The notes below the pieces were generated by a model that was not told the origin of the DNA, ran no database searches, and worked only from the letters and a program-made list of their open reading frames with translations. The position numbers were made by a program, and so were the translations under genes. Shown here in pieces: positions 37,678-51,700 of a stretch of DNA of 64,000 nt (the stretch's first letter is position 1; every line of letters starts with the position of its first letter). The DNA is from Chrysomallon squamiferum. Lineage: Eukaryota > Mollusca > Gastropoda > Neomphalida > Peltospiridae. The stretch spans positions 9,510,260-9,574,259 of the forward strand of contig CM022674.1 in the NCBI GenBank assembly GCA_012295275.1, read 5' to 3'.

Positions 37678-40151
37678 ATTTTACATTTTTCTGTAAAGCA
37701 GGTTGAGAAGTAGATGGTACTGAAATGGATAGACTGATGAGGATAACGTTATCATACATAACACTATTCATCTGACTATTTAACTCAGTTAACTTTACAT
37801 TGCATAAACAGTAATTTTCTAATGCAGCCTCTCTTCTAATTAATTTTATCTGGTTAATTATCTGTGGGATAAACTTACTGTACTAATATCACTTAGGCAA
37901 CAGTATATTTTATTTGTCATGACCATTCATTTGTATCGCACAGATAAAAGCTATGTTTGTTAATAACAAATATTTGTGGGCGAGTATGTTTTCCACGTTA
38001 AACTTCCACGCACGTGCAGTTTAATTTCATTTTTATAATTATATCTGTAATACATTATTCTCTGTACTGTAATCCTACTGTTTATGATTGTCATTGTTAA
38101 TACGCAGTAATAAAATGGTGCTTATGAAAAATACATTATTTAATAAATTTATCATAATTATTGTTGATTATGATTGAAATTATGAATAAATGTACATTTT
38201 TTTTTAATGAAGTTCCATTGATAAATACATTTATGTTTATTAATTAATTGTCAATGAAATTAATGATCTAAATAGTATCATTTTTTTATTTTGTTTATAT
38301 GCAAAAGTAAAAAATACTTTGATTACAAATTTCCCATTGTTTGCCTGCATTACATATAAGTCAGATACTACTATATAGGGTTCATATTGAAAGTAAATAA
38401 ATAAAAGAAATAAACACAATATTCTTTTTAATAATCAAAACAATATTCTGCAAGTAACAAATAAAGCAAGCAAACAATACATTTTTGTTAAAAACTATAG
38501 TCTGAAGTAAGAGAAAACATAGTAAATTATAAAATGTTATATCTGGTCAATCATAATGATCCATAAATAATAATAATAATAAATAAATAAATAAAAAAAC
38601 ATAATAATAAAATAAATAAATAAATAAATAAAATAAAATAATAGAAATTTTAGAAACATTCAGCAATTATCTTGTGACAATTTGTCAAATTTAAAAAAAA
38701 AAAAAAATTCCAACCATTTTCATTAGAATTTATTCATAAGATTTCTTTTATTTGCAGGAGCCAGTTCTCTTGCCTGTGATCTACGATCTCGCCAGTGCAA
38801 TTCCTGATAATTTTAACCAAGAGTTCCAATTATCACAATTTACTCCTAATAACTTAATATTATAGAAAAACTATAAAATTAAAAACGAATGTAATTATGG
38901 ATAAAACACAAATAAAACTACCACTAATAAATACAGAAGCAAATACTGAATGTAAAACTATTAACATGAAAAGTGCTGTTAAAACATTATGCACACCCGA
39001 TGATTCTTTTATTACACAAACAATGTTTAAATTATTGAATACACAAGTATACATTTAGATGTGAAACATGTATTATTTGTGTGTGAGTTTAAAAGTTTGA
39101 GCATATGAACGGTCAATGATGAATTATTAGAAAAAAAGGTGAGGGGAAAGGAAGATAAAAAGAAAAAGTATGAAAAAATGATATATATATATATATACTT
39201 TATTAGGTACTGGCGTCCTCACTGCGCAGCTGCCCGCAAGGGCTGAATCTGTTTAAAATTACTGTCTTTTCCACGCTCGGCACAGACACATTATTGTTCA
39301 AAGAAGCTTGTAGTGTGTAACATTTCCTCTTTCCAATGCACTGTTTGTTTTTGCTTCGATGAAGAGTTGCGTTACGAGACTTCCTATGCGTTTGAAAATT
39401 CACATGGCTTCCTTTCTGTCGTCCTGCGGTTTCCCTTTTGAATAAGAAGACTTATTCTTAAGTGGATGGATTTCCATTCAAAAAGACAATAATCTTTTTT
39501 AAATCCAGCAAAAATTTTTTTCTGAACCTATGGAAACAAGTGTTTGAATTGAAAATTGTCTATCTTTTCGAGAAGAAAATCCCCAATCAAATATAATTTC
39601 TGAAAAGATCGGTTTCTGCGTTTTGTAATGGACACTGAGATTATTCTGATGATATCACTTTGAAATCGTGGGACCATTAAACTTCATTCACTTGTTCGTC
39701 AGAAACTAACTTCGACATCGATCAACGTTATCACTAAGCAAGTGGATGACAATGAGCGTTGAACGTGTATTAAGTCTTACCTTGAAATAATTAATGAAGC
39801 GATACATGTACAGGAAAGTTTTAATTTTTTGTTTTATGTTGTTGTTGGTAGCTCATATTGGAGCAGTTTGTCTAGAAAAATAAACAATCTTTATGTTAAA
39901 TGCCTGGAACCTGTGCATTTTCATTCTTATGGAATATATGAACTGACAAAAAAATATGCGTGTGTGTGTATGTGTATGTGTGTGTGTGTGAGAGAGTGCT
40001 TTTCTTTCTTTTTACATTTGTAAGTTTTGGGGTTTTTTTTGTAGCTTTCTTTTTGCAACAAGATCTGTAACATATGGAAAAATGACAGTTATACTTTCAA
40101 ACTTAAATTTTGTGTGCCAGTACCTAATTATATCTATCTATCTATATATCA

Positions 40152-40157
<6 letters not shown>

Positions 40158-40195
<38 letters not shown>

Positions 40196-40266
40196 GTACA
40201 TGTATATATATATATGGACGTTTAAAGATTTTGCGGCTTAACTGTAAATTTACAAGAGCTTTATGT

Positions 40267-40301
<35 letters not shown>
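40158..40301. repeat. (TG)n and (CA)n pair in inverted order
   Basis: About 16 TG units at 40158-40190 are followed, 77 bp later, by about 17 CA units at 40268-40301. The two runs are complementary, so a transcript could fold into a long hairpin. Confidence 0.9.
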
Positions 40302-40303
<2 letters not shown>

Positions 40304-41198
40304 ATTATACAAAACTACTTTAAATTTGATATTGTGTCGCATACGTATAAAAAAAAACTGCAAAACATTAATTTTAAATTTATATTATTTCGGTAATATT
40401 TTTGAGTATTTTGTGCTACATTGCTTGTTCCGTAATTAAAAATTTTCTGCAAGATTTATTTTCACTGAATGCAATATATATAAATACATCTAAATTTTAT
40501 TATTTTTAAGCGATGTTAGACTGAAGAAAAATTTAACTGACACAAAGTAATTAACTCAAAAAGAAAGAAAAACATTAATTACCAAAATAATAAGATCACC
40601 AGAGATAAAAATGTATAAACCCATAATTACACTTTTGCAATTTAAATTTAAAAATACTAGTATGTACAGAATTGTCCAACATTATCCTTAATAAATATTT
40701 ACAATTACAATTAAATAATAATAATAAGAAGAAGAAGAAGAAGAAGACAAAAGATTAAATTATCATTAATTAGAAAGGTGTTATTCAGAGTTCAAACATA
40801 GTTCGTACTAGCAATACATTGCAATATTCTAAATCGATATAAATAAATAAATAAATAAATAAATAAGTAAATAAATCTAAACGTGTATGTTGCTAATGTC
40901 GGGAAATAATTTACAGGAGACACAACGTGCTGGGGTCCCTGGCTCTAAAAAATTTGAAATTTTATTAAAACTTACGAGCTGACAATAAATAATACAGTTA
41001 TCTCCCTGAACTATAAAGCTCGATCGTCTAAATCCGAGTTAAAATAAACAAATATTAAAAAAACAATCATAAACGAAAGAAATTGTTTCTATCGTTCCCA
41101 CATATTTTTTCAGCATATTTAGATTATTTTACATTACTCTCTTTTAATAAGAGAACAATTATGAAAACTACAAAATAAACGTAGGCACTGATTTAAAT

Positions 41199-41229
<31 letters not shown>

Positions 41230-41467
41230 TTTTTGTTTGTTTTTATGCTGTAATAAAATGTATGTCATCTTTTCTTTAGAATATTATAAGTATTAATGTT
41301 TCTTTTGTTTTTAAAATTTATTTTATTTTATTATTATTCTTTTTTTTTCATTTTTTTTAACCATAAACCTATCATTTAATCTCAGTATCCAGAAGATGAA
41401 TTTTTAAAAAACAAAAATGTGAACTGAATGTTATTTAAAATGTAATTTCACATTTGAGATATGAAAA

Positions 41468-44044
41468 TCACCAAACTCCACACTTCTCTTTAGGATTCAT
41501 GGGTGAACCAAGCGGACAGTTAAATTCCATGGAGAAATACTTGGAGTTTGACACTGAGCCAATGACTCTGAAACAAAACAGAAAATGGCAAACTGGAACT
41601 GAACTTCATACAACACATTTTTGTTTAATCTGTAAATATAAAGAGAAATTTTCTTAATTTAATTGCAAGTTTGAAATAAAATAAATTAAATCTATCTGTC
41701 TGTCTCTGTCTATCTATCTATCTATCTATCTAATCTATCTCTATCCATCTATCTATCTATGTATCTATCCATCTATCTATCTATCCATCCATCCATCTAT
41801 ATGTCTATCTATTTATCAGCCTGTCTGTTGTCTATCTATCTATCTGTCTGTCTATCTGTCTGCTTATGTTACCGTTAGAAGGTGAACTTAATGCAATAAC
41901 TGTTATTATTTACCTGTACATGCCGGGTGTGTGTGGGTCAGTGAGGATTTGGTTGTGTGTGGCGGCGGGAGTACTGAGAGAACACCAACCCTTAAGGAAA
42001 ATACATTTCAGAATTAAATTACATTTAGTTATTTAAATAAATATGTAAACAGATTACAGTCAAATGCATAAATATATAGTGAAGTGGATGATAAAAAGAA
42101 TTAATATAAAGCTATGCCTATGAGACGATTTACTTACCTGAGCAAAGTTCACGAAAAATAATTGTCCATGTGTTAAATTCAGACCAGGAAGAAGTTTCTC
42201 TGGTTCTTTATCTTTTAACCACGTCTGAAAGGCCTGTAATTTTAATTATAAAATTAATCTATGTTAATGTCAGTAAGTGTCGTTAAAAAACGACTAAAAT
42301 AATTAATTATAAATATAAGGAACTGATACAATAAAAAAAAACTATAAAAGAAGACATTTTATTATAATAAATTTATTTGTATTTTCTTATTTGTCGGTTG
42401 TTCCTTGAATAGGTTTTCTAAAACTGAAAACCTAACAGATTAGTGTAAGCTATACACATTTTCCAAACATCAGTTACACAATATTTCACTAGATTTTAGA
42501 TAAATCCGTGAAGATTAAAAAAAGAGAACAACCTTGTAAGAAGCCTTCAAACCACCATTGTCAGCCATGTTCTCTCCAAGAGTTTGCTTTCCTCTGATCT
42601 GTAAATGAATGAGGAAAACAAAATCAGAATATAGTAGGGGAAAAGTAAATAAATCAATAAGATAAAATAAGATAAAAATAACAAAGATTTAGCCTCAAAA
42701 AGATATATTCAGCCACTGACTGTAATACTATAGAAATAAATGGTTTATGTAATCTTTAATATTTGTTTTCTTCAGTTTATTATTTACCCAAACTGTTCAA
42801 GTTATTCATAAATTATCTTTCTTTGCTGCGAAATAATTGTGATTATTAAACGTACAAAATCGCCGTTGATCTGATACTTAGAATACTGATCAATCAAACA
42901 CTGAGCCTTGTTTGTAAATTTCTCCTTCGAGGAAACAGTCCACCAGTTGTCAATATTGCCATGTTCATCAAACTGACTCCCTGAAATATACAAAAAAATA
43001 AATAAATAAAAAATAAAAAAATAAAAAAAATAAAAAATAAAATAAATATGTGTGTGTGTGTGTGTGTAATCTCAACTGGCCTTAGTTGCTTTTTATTGTA
43101 ATATTACTATATTTGTTATCCTCTTATTGCTGAGATATATTTATATTAATAACAATAATAATATCGTTTTGAAAAAATACTTATTTAAAGACAGATCCCA
43201 CATATTTATCAAGCACGTATGGCAATCGTAAATGATGGAATATTTAAAACAAATACTGATTACTAATTAAATTTGTTTAAAGTATCTAAAATATAAATAA
43301 ATATAAAACTAACTACTAAATAAATAAATGAATAATGATCGCAGATAAACAACAACAGGTGTTACCTTCATCATCAAAGCCATGCGTGATTTCATGTCCA
43401 ATAACAACACCAATACCTCCAAACATCAAAGACCTGAAGAAAAATAATAATGGACAAAACTGAAACTGTTATTCTTAAACAACTAATCGACTTTAGAATC
43501 TTCAAAGAAGTGAATTAAATTGAGAAAATAATGCAAGTAACTTACATTGGATAGTCTTTGTTGTAGAACGGAGGCTGTAAGATGGCGGCTGGAAAAGCTG
43601 AAAAACAAAATAATAGAGGATCGTTTAATTTTTATGTAAACAATTACACATTTTAAAGAATATATTCATTTTACTATATTGTTTGGTTTTTAACTATTAT
43701 TTATTTTGTTTTTACAATACAAAAATAAAGATAACAATCATATTCATACTTATCGCATTTCTGTTAGAGCTGTAGAAGGCATTCACGACGGCGGGGTAAG
43801 TTGTCCATCTACAATAATAAACAGTTTGTGTGAAGGTTAATTTGTAGTGAAAGTAAGTGACTATGAAATCATGACAATAAAAACTGGTGACTTACTGTTC
43901 AATATCAACAGGTTGTCTCAAGTACCAGGCAGAATCTTTGAAGATATATCTTAAATTGGCGATGACATTTTCAAAGTATTTATCTGGATAAAACTCCACC
44001 TTGAAATGAAAAGAAACTATATTACTAATCCATAAGTGCTGTCA

Positions 44045-44097
<53 letters not shown>

Positions 44098-45461
44098 GAC
44101 GTACACATAGGCATTTTTATTATAGATGCCTATTGTCTTCAGAAACATTTTACGGGCTTTCTCGTAAATTATTTTGTATATCAAAACATGCACAGTTTTA
44201 TTAAACCACTAATTTGTCGGAAGTACACGGGCAAATATATTTTTATTAAATCACTAAATATGTTTCGAGTAGACTGATAAGCACCAATTTATTCAGTCAC
44301 TCTTTGTGTCGTCGAACAAGAACAGATTTATTAAATCACTAAATATGTCACGAGCTGACTTACAAGTAGTTTTATTAAATCACTAATTAAAACGATTAGT
44401 CTGAAAAACAATTTTATTAAATAACTATCTGTCGCAGGAAGATTAGTGCGTACAGTTTTATTTAATGACTAATTAAGTAGATAGCCAAAAACACTTTTAC
44501 AAATTTGGATATAAATAATGAATAAAATACTTACATCGCGATATATTTCATTCAAAGCTGTGTCATTTAGTAAATCGTCATAATATCCTATTTTTGTCAT
44601 TATTGTACGTGCCTGTAATAATAATAATATTTTCGAAGTCAGGTGAAACTAAAATATTTCTTCTGCTTCTTTTTCTTCTTCTTATTTTAATATAGTGTAT
44701 TAAAAAAATAAATTAAAATAAATAGCAATAATAACAAAACAAAACCGTTAAACAACAATACACGACTATTTATTAAGGTACATCTTATGAATAAAAAGAA
44801 AGTATTTGTTGTTGAACACATTGAATGATATTAGAACGAATAAAACATTTTCATACATTCTTACTGGAGAATTAAATATTTTAACTTGTATTTTGTTTAT
44901 TTATGGCTATAAAAAAAAAAGCCAGTGGCGTAGCTAGCCAGAGTGAGCGCCGCCCGGGAAACCCCATAAACTTGCTCGGGCCCCTGCGTTTCTCAAAAAA
45001 TTGTCCTGGAGTGCCGCCATTAATTTGTACTTTCCGAAATTATTGATTATTCTAAAAAAGAATTCTTACTTTGTTATTTTTTTTATTAAGGTCTTCTCTT
45101 TTTTTTCATCTCTAGAAATTATTTTATCGTTATTGTTGTCGTTCTTCCTCTTTTTTATCAATATTATTCTTTGAAAAGTTGTTAATCTCTTTATTAAACT
45201 AGTTTTGACAGGATCCTTGCTATTTTTCTTTTTCTTTCTTTCATTGTTAAAATGTATTTTATTTATTTATTTATTTATTTTTATTTATTTATTAAGAAAT
45301 ATTAATTATATAATTTACCTTACTAAGGGCTTTATTCCTTGTTTGTTCATCCATCCAGTCAGCTTCTTTAAGTATGTTGTTGAACGATTTTCTGAGATAG
45401 CCAATCATATTTAAAGCCTACAGAGAAAGCAATACACTATAAATGACTATTGTGGACCGGA

Positions 45462-45492
<31 letters not shown>

Positions 45493-48400
45493 TTTCTAGA
45501 TACAGCAATGAATATTATTACCAAGTCCTTGTCCAAATAATGATTTACAAATCTTCTTGTGATTCAAATATAATCTTGAATGCTAACGTGTTTAAGCATT
45601 AGTTAATAATTAACCAAACATAGTAACATATTACATAGATATATTTAAAGTAGCATATTTATATCTCTCTTTCACTCCATTTCAGCTTTATACACTTTAA
45701 AGTTACTATACATTTTCTTTTGCTTCTTTGGTAAAGTAACTGTCGATAAAAAGCCTTCCTACAGCATCGCCCATGTTGTTGTTCACGTAACTTGTACATG
45801 TCCGCCATTTTGGTGGTTCACGCTTCTGACCATAAGCAAGCTGAAATAACAATAGCAGCAACACCAACACCAATACAGCATCATCAATAAAGTAACATCA
45901 ACATGAAACCCTTTAAGTTTAGAAAACCTAGGCGTGAATCTAGGCTAATGCACTACCATACGAATGTTGATATTTGTTCATTTTTTGTTAACAGATGTGG
46001 ATATTCTGTTACAAACGTCTACAGAGCAATCAAGCAACAGCGAAGTTATTTCTGTTTCAAAGCTTGTGAAATATGCATAGAAACAACAGTGAAACATGAT
46101 ACAACATACGTTTGGCCCGGGATCTAGATAAACTTTTATAAATGATCCTAAAATGAATTCTACGTCGCGGGAGTTGTTGATATGCACTAATTCATGTTTC
46201 CACAGTTACTCCGTAAGCCACGCCCCCTTAGTTTCTGTTGCTACGTCCCGTAAGCTATCACCCAAAATGGCGGAATCGGTAGTAGACGGCGTAGCTGATC
46301 TAAAAAGTATTCCAGATGTTGTGTGGATTTCATATCTTCCTGAGAGTTCAGGCCTTTCCAGAAAAGCACAAGAGAAAGATTTACATTATTTTACGCAAGG
46401 CTACATCCACGATATAAACACTGATATTGCGGTATGGTTTATTTTTATAAAAAAAAGAAAAAAAAAGTAACAAACCAAAATATAACAAATGACACAAGTG
46501 CCTTAAAGCTACATTGTCAAGACTACTTATAATAGCAGAACATTTTACAATAGATCGCCCAACTGTTTAGTTGAATTCACCCCACAGACCAGTTTTGGTC
46601 ATATGCATCTCACAAACACAACACAGGTTTTTTTTGTTGGTTTTTTACACTGTATGTGGGTCCATTGGGCCATTTCTTGTTCCAGCAGTGCACCATGACT
46701 GGTATATACTTCTCTGTCTGTGGGATGATATTGCTAATCAAAATTAGTAGCCCATGAAGTGGCAATGGCAGGTTTCCTCTCTCAGTATAGAGTGGTCCTT
46801 AACCATATGTCCATATAACAGTAAATAAAATGTGTTGAGAGTGTCATGAAATAAAACATTTCTTTCTTCTTTTTTTTGTCGATTCAGTGGCTGTATGTAA
46901 TCATGTATATTATTTCATATTTAGGTAATTCGTAAATAGCATCTGTATGTATTATTATTATTTGAAAACATGTTCATGTTTATAAATGACTTTCTTTTTG
47001 ATAGTGTGGTCGTCCGCATAATCGAATCCATTTTAAACATTTTTGTTGTGTTTTCGACTTCGGAAACGGTATAAATGTCAAATGCCATGAATGTTACCCA
47101 AGCATATCGCTAGATGTACAACTGAACTAAACAACGATCAACAAAATATCCACTCTTGAGGGACAACACGGAGTCCGAAAATAAAATATTATCGGTTGTG
47201 GAAATGTCGTGCTTTGATTGGTTGAAGTTCCGAAGTGCGTGACACCTGTGTAAACGGGAATTAGGATCTGGTTACGTCTCGGTACTCGTTAATTGCCTCT
47301 TTACCTGCTTTGCAGTGTTTGCAGTCAAAAGGTAACAACGAAATAATCTCGTTTTAGTGGTTATGTTACAACTAAATAAAATAAAACAAAATTTTAAAAT
47401 GATATACAATAACAACCTAAGTTTTAACGGCTCTGGTGTACATTTTTCTACCTGGACATCGTCGGTTTGTGTGTCTGTATCTCTGTATCTATGCCTATTA
47501 ATATAACAAACTTAAATTTAAAAAACAATTTTACCCGAACTTCGGTAATACATAATCGACAATTCATTTTGAACAAAAAAACTATGCAGTAAAGACAGTA
47601 TGACAGTAACAGCGCGTACAACTATTACAAGGTACACAAGAAATTAAATGTTCTAAGAGAAGTATATACATAACAGAACAACAAAACACAGAATAAGTAA
47701 ATAAATAAATAAAATAGCAATAAAAAAGAAAGAAATAATGAAAAATGAAGAAGGAAAGCAAATGAAGGTGATTTATTTTAAGTAATATTTCCCTTGATTC
47801 ATGCTTCTTTCAGCTGAAATGCAAAAGTTCTCCAGTGTGGTCAGTGTACTTCATGTCTGTGATGTTGAAGTTGATTAACTCGACTTTCAAAGATCGGATT
47901 CTGTCATCGGTAGCGCATATTTTCGTTTCGGAGCTTGCCAGGGACCAGCTAACTGTTGTAGCTTGACTTATACTGTAGACTGATCACGTTTTAACAGACC
48001 TACCACTTCAGATATGTTCGGTTGACTCTTCTGGGCGATTAATCGATTTTATGGTGCTATTCTTCCAAATGGCTATTTCTGCGGTGACTGTCATTGCCAA
48101 CGTGGATCAACATTTCTGGAGTCTATGGTCCTTCTATCCAGGTGCTAGTGACGTAGTTCATACTTTTTATCCTGGGGACTGTGGGCAATTGTGTCTGCAT
48201 AAACGTCCTCAATTTTGTTGAGCGGAACAATCGGAAGGGCTGAAGCACGCCTTGTTGTCAGTGTGAAAATGTCTTGATGGGGCACTAAAATGATAAATTT
48301 CGGCTAGCAAACCGTTAGTCACAGCGTCATGGTTCTTCCTCAGATTGGATATTTCATAGTTTTCATCTAAGCCCGGTCAATGAGTTTTGCACCATGGTTG

Positions 48401-48741
48401 GGCTGCATCTGTTCTGCCATCTGCTGCATGTAGTCCGCAGTCACGACATAGGTTCTGCGCTGCTTGTTAGCCCATGTTCTTTTTCCATTCTTTTTGTTTT
48501 TATGCGAAATTTATGCTCGTTTATAATATAAATGCCTGCCACCTCGTATTGTGTCAAAATAAGGCACTCGAACCTGTTCAGCAGCCATTATTTTAAATCT
48601 CAAAGCGTTTCTCTTTTCGATGCAAAATTATATTTAGATTAAACACGAAAAAACGTATAATGTGCAAGCGCCTGCTCAGACAAACACATAAAAATACTAC
48701 CTTGGACGGTAATCCTTTGAAATCGCAGAGACCAATACAAG

Positions 48742-48779
<38 letters not shown>

Positions 48780-51700
48780 AATCCTCCCCAACAACAACAA
48801 AAAACAACAACCACAAACAAACAAACAAAACTACTGGGAAATAAAAATAAAAAGCAATAATATGCGCTTACTCAAACAGCAGTGCTAGAATATGAACTCT
48901 TCTCATTTTGTTGATAAAGAAAACACAACTCACACTGCAATGTTAACTTTGTAAACCAATTAGCTCCTTCTACTTCCCGGGACATTCATAGCTTGGCAAA
49001 CCGGTAATATACAAAATAGGATTTCCTACATCCCGGGCCGACACACGGAACTGAACTTTATTTACACTCAGGTCGTAGTCTACGGCATATCATGATACAT
49101 TCATACAAAATCTCATATAATTATAAAAATTATTTAAAAAATGGTTGATTTACAATAATGCACTAATGACAAAAATTATATACACTATATCAATATAACA
49201 GCCAGAGGATTTATAAAAATTCATTATTAGATAACAGAAAATAGACATTTTCTGAGGACACCAGCTTTATAAGAGTTAAATATATAATGAAACTTACGAA
49301 TACATGTTTTAGATTGGCAGAACAAAATAGTAAGTAACTGTTTCTTTGATTCTTAAAAAAAAATATATATAAATATATGATGAAATTCATCTCCGATGTT
49401 ATAGTTATTACACATATTCTATTTTCTAAAGGTATATTTCTCTATCTTCCTGTTTCTATAGGAAGATTATGATTTGAACGTCTAAACCGAAAGTATTTTT
49501 AAATTAAAACTCAACACACATGTATTACTCAGTAGATTATTATTAAAACAGTTGAACACTTACCCTGTTGTATTCTTTTTGCAAATCTCTATGTTTTTCT
49601 TCTAAATTGTTCACCCTATTTTGCATTATCCGCCATATAAGATAATTTGCCAATGTTCTGTAGTTATAAAAAGAATTTTTATGATATGCAAATTTGTAAA
49701 ACACAGTATATTTTACTCAGTTAACTGAGCGAGGAATGAAAAGAGATGTTTATATAATGCTCTGTTAAAGTGATTTAATATTGTTTGCTTACAACTCCTT
49801 TTAGATAAATATCTTTGTTTTTATGTACTATTTTGCATTTTTGATATTATTATAGACTGAATTAATATGCAGAAAATGTTATTATATTTATTTGTATATG
49901 TCTGAGTGTGTCCGTTTTTTTTTTTTTTTTTTTTTTTTTTTTGGAGTGGTTGTAGATGGGTGTGTGTGCGTAATTGATTAAAAGTCTCACTTTTTATTGG
50001 TGTTCCGTACAAGTGTTAGAACTTTCTTAAAATATCCAGGTGTGTAGACAACAACGTTTTCACTTTGATCAATTGTGATATTATGAAACGGCTGGTACAT
50101 GTTCTGCAGATAATATAACCAGTCTAGCTGAAAAAACCATAAAGTGTATTCATAATAATCAAACATAAGTGCGTGACTTAGTATCATTTTGATTATCAAG
50201 TGCAGTAAAAGGTGACGTCGAACTAACTGGAACAGTTTCGTGGTCTTGCATATTCTGTGTGTTCTTAATATGAATCATTGTAGATTGTACGTTATTTTTA
50301 TGTTATAGTTCTGTCTTTAAAATTATATAATCAACAATGGATTACTTTATTTATGTTTGTCACTTTTCTTAACTGTATTAATCTATGAATTGTACATTTG
50401 AGACCCATATTTTAATTTTGACAATATTCTTTCCTGTTACTCTTTAAAAACTAAACAATCCTAACAAATCCTAATTTATATATGAAAAGGAAAATTATTT
50501 TGATTCTTTAGAAAGTACAAAATGTTTACATTCAATAAAAAATTATTATTACTATTATAATGCTGTTGTTGTTGTTGCTGCTGTTGTTGTTGCTATTGCA
50601 GTTGTTATAGCATTATAGCTCCACTGAAAATACAGTTATATAGACATAAAAAATAAAAAAATTACCTGAGGAATTTCTTTCTGAAGTTCAGCTATTGTAA
50701 ATTTGTTGTATAACTTATTCATGTCTCGTCTTTCCTCTCTTGAAAGTGTAAACTGTAAAAGAAAATAGCATTTCTCGTTCAGAAAGACAGTTATTCATTA
50801 TGTATGTTAAAACAACAACAATACTACTACTAATAATAATAACAAATATTAATATAATATGTATTTTTTGAACCCGCAGACCAGCTTTTTTTTTGTATAT
50901 TAATATATCCTTATTATTCACTGATTTCAAGGATGTCTCGAAACATTCAAACAAATTAAAAACAAAAATAACAACACAAAACAAAACAAAGCCAATCAAA
51001 ATTACACAAAAACATTAACATGTGAGGGACTCAGTTTATTCACATTTCTTACATTTGCAATTTTTATTTCCAGATCCACGACATATTTTGCTTGCTTTGC
51101 CGTCTCCGAGTTGTCATCAGCCCCAAACAACACAGCAACGTTGTAAATTAACTTCTCGTAAGCCAAGATGATAGGATTATCTCTGGGCTTTAGAAAAAAA
51201 TCACGTGATGGCATACCAAGGTCAGCTTGGTCAAGCTACAACAGAAGGATATTTATAAATGTTTTAAAATGTGTTAGCATTATGTTTTATGAATAATTTT
51301 AGATAAGATATTGCTTTCTGTTCAAGGCGGAACTGTGTTTATTATTCTCTCTTTAGAAAACAAATAAAACAAGCGATACACTCATTCCGTGTAGGGCCAA
51401 ACCCGAACAAAAAATAAATAAATAAAAAATTTAAAAAGTAAAAAATATAAAAATAATAATAATAATAAATAACATAATAAACAATAACTTTTATGTTGTT
51501 TTAATTTTTCACTTTAATGTATACTAAGAAGTGATGACTTCAAAAAAATGGAATGTTTTATCTCGCCTCTAAAAATAATTTTGAACAGTTATTAATTAGT
51601 GTACAGTTTAGGCCATAAGTATGTTATTACTAAGATAGTTGGATACAAACGAATAAAACAATAAATATGAATATATATATAGCAACTGACATATGATAGC

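Larger units (their letters stand above)
36301..41467. other. Intergenic stretch between the GPCR and the M13 protease
   Basis: AT-rich with microsatellites: CA at 37624-37675, TG at 40158-40190 and CA at 40268-40301. A patch at about 39203-39440 is less AT-rich, with a minus-strand ORF of 66 codons (MNFQTHRKSRNATLHRSKNK at its start) followed by AATAAA on the minus strand. I do not recognise it. No gene is supported. Confidence 0.5.
45841..49563 (-). other. Large M13 intron hosting other elements
   Basis: The biggest intron of the protease gene (3.7 kb). It holds a plus-strand two-exon candidate gene (46267-47130), a minus-strand transposase-like relic (47810-48588) and a long poly(A) at 48745-48778. 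Between them, 46500-46990 and 47200-47800 show no exon. Confidence 0.85.
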
